Positions 6,560-11,641 of a DNA stretch of 11,641 nucleotides are shown in pieces. Every line of letters begins with the position of its first letter. Position 1 is the stretch's first letter. The stretch is from DATGKD01 sp035294855 (GTDB lineage Bacteria > Actinomycetota > Acidimicrobiia > Acidimicrobiales > UBA8190). The notes beneath the pieces are model-generated. The model was not told the origin of the DNA. It worked only from the letters and a program-made list of their open reading frames with translations, and searched no databases. The translations under genes were made by a program, and so were the position numbers. The stretch is taken from positions 1-11,641 of the forward strand of contig DATGKD010000093.1 in NCBI GenBank assembly GCA_035294855.1. The letters are read 5' to 3'.

Positions 6560-8347
6560 TCACCAGGTGAGGGTGAACGGCGCGGCGTCGGTGTGGGTCT
6601 GTCCGCGGTACTTCCAGGTGACCGGGTCGAGGCGGGCGGTGGGGAGCACGGTCATCCTCCCGTGGGCGGGAAGGGTGAACCGCACGACCAGCCGCTCGTC
6701 CTGGCCCATCTTGACGTCGACCTGGGTGGCAATCACCCAGGCCGGCCCCTCGGCGCCGATCGCCGCGATCGGAGGGTTGCCGTCGACCGTGAGGTTGCGC
6801 GCCCCCGACGGGAGGTTCACCGCCAGGAGCCCCAGGTACTCGCCGTAACTGAGCCCCAACCCGGGATAGGGGCCGGCGAGGAACTGCGACTGGCCGGGCG
6901 GGGTGTGGTTGAAGAGGTGCACGCTCAGCGCCCCCGTGGTGCGGGCGCCGGTCGTCGCGATGGTCAGTCCGGCGTCGACGGGGAGGTACTGGTCGAGCTT
7001 GTTGCCGCCGCGGTTGATCACCGCGGCCATCGCCGAGTCGCTGGACAGCTTGCCGGCCACCCCGCCCGACACCCACGCCTGCTCGGCGGCCGGGTCGGCC
7101 GACCACGCGAGGAGGTGGCGGCCCTGGGTGGCGGCGGTCATGGCGTCGGCCAGGGAGCGGAGGTCGAGGGCCTGGTTCTGCAGCGCGTCCAGCGTCGCTT
7201 TCGCCAGGGACCCGAGGCGCTCCTGGCGCTGGGCCTCGGCCAGCGCCGCCTTGCCGGTGGGGTTGTCGGTGAGGCCCACGTACTGGTCGTGCACGAGGAA
7301 CGGGACCAGGTCGGTGGCCTTCACGACCGAGCCGTCGGTCAAGGTGATCGGCCCGGTCACCTCCATGAAACGGTGCAGGGCCTCCACGTCGACAGTGAGG
7401 ACGCCGTCGACCATCTGACCGGTCGTGGCCTGCCACATCTGGGCGGCAAGCGGGCCGTTCACGTCGAACTGCGGGGTGAAGCCGAGGTTGCGCCAGTCCT
7501 GGCCGGGCTTGATCCATCCCCAGCGGGCGGCCAGGTCCCCGGTGGGGACGACCTTGCCCGGCGCGACGGGGATGGTCACGGTCGGCTTGAGCTGGCCCAG
7601 GGTGAGGTGGCCGTCGTTCGTGGTGAGCGAGCCGACTTCCAGGAAGTCGCCGGAACCGGCTCGCATCTCCGCGTTGTTCGCCATGACGAGGAGGTAGGTC
7701 TTCGGTCCCTGGAGGACGTCCGCCACCGTGCCCGCCACCGCCGACGCGTGCGCGAGTCGCGTCCGGACGTCGGTCAGGTCGCGCACCAGGGTGGCGTGCT
7801 TGGAGGCGACGGGGCCGATCAGTGCGGTCGACGGCCCCGTGTCGATGCGCGCCAGCCCGGCGTCGGTGGCGTTCGCGAGGGTGACGAGTCGTCGCAACGC
7901 GGTGACCCGGTCGGGACCGCTGTGGTGCGGCTGGTGCAGGATGGCGCGCGCTTCGGTGATGGCATGCACCCCGATGCGCGCCACCTGCGCCGAGGCCGAC
8001 GACAGATCCTGTACCGATCGCAGTTGACGCCCCACCACGGGCACGATGTCGAGCGGTGCGAGCAGTGGTGAATGCAGTAACCCGCTGGCGGCGTCGAAGT
8101 CATGACCGGCGGCGGCCAGTGCGGCGGTGGGGTGCTGCGAGACGATGTCCGAAGCCGACAGGCGCGCCTTTGCCTGTTGGACGTCGGTCATGCCGTGGCT
8201 GGCGTCGAGCAGCCCGAGGACGAGGACCACGACCGCGGCGACGAGCCACACGACCACGACGGCCACCACGACGCGCACGACGACACGCCGGCGCCCCCGG
8301 CTCGTCCTCCCACGGGCGCCGGCCTCCCCGCCGGCGCGGGCGCTCAC
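6560..8347 (-). CDS. DUF4012 domain-containing membrane-anchored protein
   Basis: The product is 595 aa with no recognised catalytic function. A basic N-terminus (GRTSRGRRRVVVR) leads into one long membrane helix (about 25-48). The rest is predicted outside the cell: a helical region of about 50-210, then the DUF4012 core, recognised by YLLVMANNAEMRAGSGDFLE (218-237), the family's version of the 'NNaElRptGGf' signature. The C-terminal part looks beta-rich and ends without a sorting signal. DUF4012 proteins are common in exopolysaccharide clusters of actinobacteria and other phyla, but their role is unknown. The frame opens at 8536, but that would overlap the phosphatase by about 190 bp. GTG at 8347 overlaps the phosphatase stop by four bases (GTGA) and places the basic residues just before the helix, so it is chosen. 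A 262-bp leader separates it from the LPFTG gene downstream. Confidence 0.88.
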   Translation of the reverse strand: MSARAGGEAGARGRTSRGRRRVVVRVVVAVVVVWLVAAVVVLVLGLLDASHGMTDVQQAKARLSASDIVSQHPTAALAAAGHDFDAASGLLHSPLLAPLDIVPVVGRQLRSVQDLSSASAQVARIGVHAITEARAILHQPHHSGPDRVTALRRLVTLANATDAGLARIDTGPSTALIGPVASKHATLVRDLTDVRTRLAHASAVAGTVADVLQGPKTYLLVMANNAEMRAGSGDFLEVGSLTTNDGHLTLGQLKPTVTIPVAPGKVVPTGDLAARWGWIKPGQDWRNLGFTPQFDVNGPLAAQMWQATTGQMVDGVLTVDVEALHRFMEVTGPITLTDGSVVKATDLVPFLVHDQYVGLTDNPTGKAALAEAQRQERLGSLAKATLDALQNQALDLRSLADAMTAATQGRHLLAWSADPAAEQAWVSGGVAGKLSSDSAMAAVINRGGNKLDQYLPVDAGLTIATTGARTTGALSVHLFNHTPPGQSQFLAGPYPGLGLSYGEYLGLLAVNLPSGARNLTVDGNPPIAAIGAEGPAWVIATQVDVKMGQDERLVVRFTLPAHGRMTVLPTARLDPVTWKYRGQTHTDAAPFTLTW

Positions 8348-8913
8348 TCCGGTGGGAGCAGGACGTCGCGCGGTGCGAAGAGGAGAGCGGTCAGCCGCTC
8401 CACCAGGTTGTCGATCTCCTGTGCGGAGGACCGATAGGCCGAAAGCGGCCCGCCGAGCGGGTCCGACACGTCGTCTTCGGTCGACCGTCCCACCAGGTCC
8501 ATCCGCTCGCGTCCCTGGTGGAGCTGGTCGAGCCACGCCGGGAGCGTCTCGCCGGGCTCACGGGGGCCCAGCTTCTCGCCCCGGCGCACGAGCTCCTTCA
8601 GCGTGAAGGTCCTCGGCCACGCGTCCGAGTCGAGAAGGACGACCTCGCGCGCATGACGCCTCGCCATGCCAAGAACGAGGTCCGCCTCGGACACGACCTG
8701 CGGCGAGATCTGCATGCTCTGATGTTCGCTCAGGTCGACGCCCATGTCGTCCATGGTGGCGAGCACCTCGCGCGGCGAGGTGTGACCCCCGTCCAGGAGG
8801 CCCGCCGACCCGACGAACACGGGCTCTCGCATCGACGCCGCATGTCGCCGGAAGAGTGCGGCCGCCACCGGCGAACGGCACATGTTTGCGGTGCACACGA
8901 ACAGGACCCGCAC
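8344..8913 (-). CDS. Low-molecular-weight protein tyrosine phosphatase
   Basis: The product is 189 aa. It opens MRVLFVCTANMCRSP, which contains the P-loop C-X5-R-S (C7, R13, S14) after the first beta-strand. FVGSAGL (33-39) follows, and the general-acid region DVSDPLGG (148-155) holds D151-P152, as in LMW-PTPs. Family members of the Wzb type dephosphorylate tyrosine kinases that control polysaccharide export, and the context fits that role. No such kinase is present in this window. The inserted segment at about 100-145 makes it longer than the usual 140-160 aa. Arsenate reductase of the same fold is an alternative, but the DP motif and context favour a phosphatase. The frame extends to 9147, but that would run through the sortase gene. 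GTG at 8913 lies directly before the first strand, with a TACACT box 6 nt upstream and no ribosome-binding site, so it is chosen. It heads the minus-strand cluster. Confidence 0.92.
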   Translation of the reverse strand: MRVLFVCTANMCRSPVAAALFRRHAASMREPVFVGSAGLLDGGHTSPREVLATMDDMGVDLSEHQSMQISPQVVSEADLVLGMARRHAREVVLLDSDAWPRTFTLKELVRRGEKLGPREPGETLPAWLDQLHQGRERMDLVGRSTEDDVSDPLGGPLSAYRSSAQEIDNLVERLTALLFAPRDVLLPPE

Positions 8914-8919
8914 TGCGTG

Positions 8920-8925
8920 AGTGTA
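8920..8925 (-). promoter_or_regulatory. -10 box (TACACT) of a leaderless phosphatase transcript
   Basis: On the minus strand, TACACT matches TANNNT, and its last base is separated from the GTG at 8913 by exactly six bases (CACGCA). That places the expected transcription start at the start codon itself. No Shine-Dalgarno sequence is present, in agreement with leaderless translation, which is common in Actinomycetota. No clear -35 is visible. Confidence 0.55.
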
Positions 8926-8961
8926 CCCACCGCGTGCCGACGTGGACCTGCGAGCCGTCGG

Positions 8962-8967
8962 TAGTGT
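8962..8967 (+). promoter_or_regulatory. -10 box (TAGTGT) of a leaderless sortase transcript
   Basis: TAGTGT matches TANNNT and ends exactly six bases (CTCGGC) before the GTG start at 8974, so transcription would begin at the start codon. It mirrors the TACACT box of the divergent phosphatase gene within the same 60-bp spacer. There is no Shine-Dalgarno sequence or obvious -35 element. Confidence 0.55.
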
Positions 8968-8973
8968 CTCGGC

Positions 8974-9864
8974 GTGCGACCGGGGTCCGTCACCGGCGTG
9001 TTGGGCCGGCTCATCTTGGCGGCCGGCATCGTCATCCTGCTGTTCGTTGCGTACCAGTTGTGGGGAACCGGCCTCGCCGAGTCGCACAGCCAGGACGTCC
9101 TCCGCCAACAGTTCGACGCCTTGCTGCACCGGGGGGGCCAGCATCACCCGGGCACCACGACAACGACCGCCGGCGGGAGCGACCTCCCCACGGTGGGATC
9201 ACCCGGGGCGGCGCCCGGTGACGGCAGCCCGGTCGGCGTCCTCCACATCGCCAAGATCGGTCTCGACAAGGTGATCGTGGAGGGCACGTCCACCACCGAC
9301 CTTCGTCAAGGGCCGGGCCACTACCCCGGGACGCCGTTGCCCGGACAGTCGGGCAACGTCGCCATCGCGGGACACCGCACGACGTACGGGGCCCCGTTCT
9401 ACAACCTGGACGGCCTGAAGCCTGGCGACGTCATCCGCGTCACCACGTTGCAAGGCACCTTCCGGTACCGGGTGACCTCCTCGCTCACCGTCTCACCGGA
9501 CGACACGTCGGTGGTCGCGACGACGACCACACCCGAGCTCACGCTGACGACATGCACGCCGCGGTTCTCGGCGGCGCAGCGGCTCGTGGTGCACGCCGCG
9601 CTGACGAGCACGCCGGTGCCCGGGACGCCGACGCACACCTCGCCCAAGGAGGCGAACGGCCTGGCGGGGAGTCAGGGCGACTGGTTGCCGGCGCTGTGGT
9701 GGGGACTGCTCACCCTGGCCCTGGCCATCGCCACCGGCATCGTCTCCCGGCGGCGACCACGGCTGACGCGGTGGCTCCTCTACGTGGTCGGCGGGGTGCT
9801 CTCGCTCGGGGCCATGTTCTTCTTCTTCGGCGCCGTGAGCCCGCTCTTGCCCGCGAGCTTCTGA
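8974..9864 (+). CDS. Class E-like sortase with extra C-terminal membrane helices
   Basis: The product is 296 aa. An N-terminal membrane helix (about 9-27) is followed by a Thr/Gly/Pro-rich linker (about 58-86) and the sortase barrel starting at VGVLHIAKIGLDKVIVEG (87-104). The catalytic triad is visible: H134 in IAGHRTTYGAPFYNL (131-145), C194 in LTLTTCTPRFSAAQR (189-203) and R203. The TTCTPRFSAAQRLVV wording is typical of class E sortases, which in studied actinobacteria attach LAXTG or LPXTG proteins to peptidoglycan. After the domain come about 85 more residues with two further helices (about 238-257 and 266-288), joined by a basic loop SRRRPRLTR that should be cytoplasmic. That is unusual for class E. 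GTG at 8974 is chosen because of the -10 box spacing; GTG at 8998 is an alternative. The likely local substrate is the LPFTG protein at 5986-6297. The 3' end overlaps the convergent acyltransferase gene by 85 bp. Confidence 0.93.
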   Translation: MRPGSVTGVLGRLILAAGIVILLFVAYQLWGTGLAESHSQDVLRQQFDALLHRGGQHHPGTTTTTAGGSDLPTVGSPGAAPGDGSPVGVLHIAKIGLDKVIVEGTSTTDLRQGPGHYPGTPLPGQSGNVAIAGHRTTYGAPFYNLDGLKPGDVIRVTTLQGTFRYRVTSSLTVSPDDTSVVATTTTPELTLTTCTPRFSAAQRLVVHAALTSTPVPGTPTHTSPKEANGLAGSQGDWLPALWWGLLTLALAIATGIVSRRRPRLTRWLLYVVGGVLSLGAMFFFFGAVSPLLPASF

Positions 9865-10508
9865 CCCGGGGCACGCCAGCCGACCCCCGGCTCGTAGCGC
9901 TTCACCACCTTGGCCGGAACTCCCACCGCCACCGAGCAGTCGGGGAGCTCGTCGGTGACGACCGACCCCGCGCCCACGACGACGTTGCGGCCGATGCGCG
10001 CCCCGGGCAACACCACCACACCGGTGCCCAACCAACTCCCTGAGCCGATGACGACGCTCGACTCGACCGGCCACTGCCTCCCGATGGGGACGTCCGGATC
10101 TTCGTAGACGTGGTTCTGGTCGGTGATGTACACGTACGGCCCCGTCTGGATGTCGTCGCCGATCTCGATGCTGAAGTGGCCGACGATGTGGCTGCCGCGA
10201 CCGATGAGCGTGCGGTCGCCAATGGACACCACGGGATCGCTCACCATCGCTTGGCCGGGGGCCATGCCCGCTGACAACGACACGTATGGGCCGATCATCG
10301 TGTGGGCCCCGATACGGATGTACCGCTCGTTGAACAGCGCTCCGGGCGGGAAGGCCAGCAGGCTCCCCTCCCCGAATGCGCCGAACCGACGCGCTCGCGG
10401 GTGGTCCGGACCGATGGCGCCCAGCTCGCACACCCACGTCCGCGTGGTATCGATGACACGAGCGGCGACGCGCCGCAGCCTGGGAGGGACCTGCCTCGGC
10501 GTCACCAT
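9780..10508 (-). CDS. Left-handed beta-helix acyltransferase (WcaF/maltose acetyltransferase-like)
   Basis: The product is 242 aa. From about residue 60 to 205 it shows imperfect hexapeptide repeats ([LIV]-G-x4 type): IRIGAHTMIGPYVSL, VSIGDRTLIGRGSHIVG, IEIGDDIQTGPYVYI, VVIGSGSWLGTGVVVLPG and RIGRNVVVGAGSVV. These build a trimeric left-handed beta-helix. TDQNHVYEDPD (129-139) holds the probable catalytic H133. VAVGVPAKVVKRY (193-205) is the usual helix-closing end. It probably transfers an acyl group from acyl-CoA to a sugar hydroxyl, perhaps on the polysaccharide, though the acceptor is unknown. Residues after about 213 (KLAGKSGLTAPKKKN...) form an extra Lys-rich tail encoded antisense to the sortase helices. 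The frame opens at 10679, inside the DUF488 gene. ATG at 10508 is chosen because TAGCGT lies 7 nt upstream and the family N-terminus fits; GTG at 10547 is possible. Confidence 0.88.
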   Translation of the reverse strand: MVTPRQVPPRLRRVAARVIDTTRTWVCELGAIGPDHPRARRFGAFGEGSLLAFPPGALFNERYIRIGAHTMIGPYVSLSAGMAPGQAMVSDPVVSIGDRTLIGRGSHIVGHFSIEIGDDIQTGPYVYITDQNHVYEDPDVPIGRQWPVESSVVIGSGSWLGTGVVVLPGARIGRNVVVGAGSVVTDELPDCSVAVGVPAKVVKRYEPGVGWRAPGQKLAGKSGLTAPKKKNMAPSESTPPTT

Positions 10509-10515
10509 CCGTCGC

Positions 10516-10521
10516 ACGCTA
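10516..10521 (-). promoter_or_regulatory. Possible -10 box (TAGCGT) of a leaderless acyltransferase transcript
   Basis: On the minus strand, TAGCGT fits TANNNT and lies seven bases (GCGACGG) before ATG at 10508, with no Shine-Dalgarno sequence in between. The spacing implies transcription starting at the ATG. It repeats the arrangement seen at the phosphatase and sortase starts. The hexamer sits in the 70-bp gap after the DUF488 gene. Confidence 0.4.
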
Positions 10522-10578
10522 CCTGTGACCGTTGCGACGGCGCCCACCGCGAACGTCGGGAGACGACGCGGCAGATCG

Positions 10579-11154
10579 TCAGGTGCCGGGAAGCGGGGGG
10601 GCGCCACCGTCGTAGACGAGGAGCCCGTCGTCACCGAGCCGCACGCCGTCGGTGAGGGCATGCACCACGAGCCGGCCATCGTGCATCAGATGACGCACCT
10701 CGACCTGCCGGGAGAGCACAAGGTTGTCCGCGATGAGCCGACGGTGGCAGCGCCACCACACGCTTTCCGAGCACATCACGGTCGTGAGCAGCCCCCTGTC
10801 GCCGGAGGGAGCGGCGCGCCTCTCGGTCCCGGCGTCCCGCATCAGGTCGTCGATCGCCTCGGCGAACTCGCTCGTCTGCATGTGGTCGGCGTAGCCACGG
10901 AAACCTTCGTGGCGCAGGGCCAGGTTCGGCGTGTCCGCCGCCGGACGGCGGAAGCCTCCGAGACGGGGCTCCCATCGATATGCGATGCCTTCCAGTGGAA
11001 GCCAGCGCTCCATTTCGGCGCGGCCGAACGCCGGGTTCCGTCGGCTTCCCGGAGCCGTCCGCACGTCGACGAGCGAACCGACGCCGGCACCGCGCAACAA
11101 CGATGCGAACAACGAAGCGTCGAGCAACCCGTGCCCCACGGTGATCACGTGCAC
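10579..11154 (-). CDS. DUF488 domain-containing protein
   Basis: The product is 191 aa from the chosen GTG. It starts MHVITVGHGLLDASLFASLL, the family's 'TiGHs' opening strand and helix. LVDVRTAPGSRRNPAFGRAE (28-47), GIAYRWEPRLGG (56-67), GFRGYADHMQ (84-93) and VMCSESVWWRCHRRLIAD (126-143) follow. The CSE...WRCHR block holds conserved Cys and His residues, and VRHLMHDGR (153-161) closes the domain. DUF488 proteins have no firmly known biochemical activity. The frame stays open to 11505, with possible starts at ATG 11316 and GTG 11238, but those would add a low-complexity N-terminus that runs antisense to another gene. GTG at 11154 gives the family's normal length but has only a weak ribosome-binding site. 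Nothing visible ties it to the polysaccharide genes. It is 70 bp from the acyltransferase, which appears to have its own promoter. Confidence 0.85.
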   Translation of the reverse strand: MHVITVGHGLLDASLFASLLRGAGVGSLVDVRTAPGSRRNPAFGRAEMERWLPLEGIAYRWEPRLGGFRRPAADTPNLALRHEGFRGYADHMQTSEFAEAIDDLMRDAGTERRAAPSGDRGLLTTVMCSESVWWRCHRRLIADNLVLSRQVEVRHLMHDGRLVVHALTDGVRLGDDGLLVYDGGAPPLPGT

Positions 11155-11271
11155 CGGCTCGTTTCTTGGCTGCTCGTCCCGCTCCAGAAGAGGTGTCGTC
11201 GGCGCCTCGTCGGATCGCGTGCTGGGTGGCGACGTCACGTCGGCATCGCCGGTGAGCCGGACACCGAGGGA

Positions 11272-11277
11272 TAGCCT
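11272..11277 (+). promoter_or_regulatory. Possible -10 box (TAGCCT) and ribosome-binding site for the right-edge gene
   Basis: TAGCCT fits TANNNT and lies 37 bp before the plus-strand ATG at 11315, leaving an expected leader of about 30 nt. That leader carries GAGGGAG a few bases before the ATG, a good Shine-Dalgarno sequence. No -35 is clear. The 160-bp gap between the DUF488 start (11154) and this gene holds no other recognisable element. Confidence 0.35.
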
Positions 11278-11314
11278 CGTGGGTCTGGCCTCGGGCCGCA
11301 GAGCGAGGGAGTAC

Positions 11315-11641
11315 ATGCCAGACGACACCCGGCACGACCCTACGGGGGACGAGCCGACCCAATTGGTCGCGGGGACCGAATCGGCGGTTCCCGAGCCCGC
11401 GGAGAGCGCCCCATCAGAACCTCCCGCAGCGTCCGTCGCGTCCGACGTCAGCGGCGAGACCGCGGCCCCGAGCCCGGACGCGGACCAGCCACCCGTGGCC
11501 GACACACAGGTCGACGTTCCCGTTGTCGCCGCCGCCGGCGACGCCGCCTCTTCGGGAGAAGGGCCCGACCCGGTCGACGTGGCGGACGAGTTGCGCGGTC
11601 GACGTCATGTCGGTCCCGTGTCGCTGAACCGCTCGTGGATC
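11315..11641 (+). CDS. Acidic low-complexity N-terminus of an unidentified protein (cut by the right window edge)
   Basis: From ATG at 11315 the plus strand stays open for 109 codons to the window end. The first 90 or so residues are rich in Pro, Ala, Ser, Asp and Glu (MPDDTRHDPTGDEPTQ..., ADQPPVADTQVDVPVV), with strongly negative charge and no predicted structure. The visible end, ELRGRRHVGPVSLNRSWI, is more basic and hydrophobic and may be the start of a folded domain. I do not recognise the family. GAGGGAG shortly before the ATG supports translation, and a TANNNT box lies 37 bp upstream. The opposite strand is also open here, so coding by GC bias alone is not decisive. An alternative is that this stretch codes on the minus strand as an N-terminal extension of DUF488, which I think less likely. 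Confidence 0.6.
   Translation, partial: MPDDTRHDPTGDEPTQLVAGTESAVPEPAESAPSEPPAASVASDVSGETAAPSPDADQPPVADTQVDVPVVAAAGDAASSGEGPDPVDVADELRGRRHVGPVSLNRSWI

Noticed and set aside
6413..8071. A 552-codon open frame on the plus strand
   Set aside because: It lies antisense to the DUF4012 gene, its product is Arg/Gly/His-rich without any domain motif, and long stop-free shadows are expected at this GC content.
8348..8536. Longer N-terminus of the DUF4012 protein
   Set aside because: It would overlap the phosphatase coding region by about 190 bp. GTG at 8347 gives a four-base overlap and a normal basic-plus-helix N-terminus.
8914..9147. Longer N-terminus of the tyrosine phosphatase
   Set aside because: The extension is antisense to the sortase, and the phosphatase fold begins at the residue right after the GTG at 8913.

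Overview
The window is very GC-rich, and its reading frames show the strong G/C third-position bias of a high-GC actinobacterium. GTG starts, a class E-type sortase, an LPFTG surface protein and TANNNT hexamers just upstream of start codons also point to Actinomycetota. Acidimicrobiia is a guess; the sequence does not fix the order or genus. No tRNA, rRNA, CRISPR array, insertion sequence or phage gene was found.

Most of the window (1-8913) is a minus-strand set of genes for building an extracellular or capsular polysaccharide. In transcription order it holds a low-molecular-weight protein tyrosine phosphatase (8913-8344), a DUF4012 membrane-anchored protein (8347-6560, start overlapping the phosphatase stop), and a 262-bp leader with inverted repeats. 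Then come a small LPFTG surface protein (6297-5986), a polyprenyl-phosphate sugar-1-phosphate transferase that starts repeat-unit assembly (5939-4362), a GT4 (4210-3026), a GT2 with membrane segments (2899-1769), a GT4 (1772-585) and a GT4 cut by the left edge (585-1). The last three overlap by 1-4 bases and are probably translationally coupled. No flippase, polymerase, chain-length regulator or tyrosine kinase lies in the window.

Divergent from the phosphatase, on the plus strand, is a class E-like sortase with two extra C-terminal membrane helices (8974-9864). The 60-bp spacer holds two back-to-back TANNNT boxes, each exactly 6 nt from a GTG start, which suggests two leaderless transcripts. 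The sortase gene runs tail-to-tail into a minus-strand left-handed beta-helix acyltransferase (10508-9780), and the two coding regions overlap antisense by 85 bp. Upstream of that are a DUF488 protein (about 11154-10579) and, divergently, the start of an acidic, low-complexity protein that leaves the right edge (11315-11641).

Working picture (inference): the sugar transferase loads the first sugar on the lipid carrier, the four glycosyltransferases extend it, the acyltransferase may decorate it, and the phosphatase may regulate assembly. The sortase could anchor the tiny LPFTG protein encoded inside the same cluster. The pairing of sortase, mini-substrate and DUF4012 protein within polysaccharide synthesis is the part most worth a second look.
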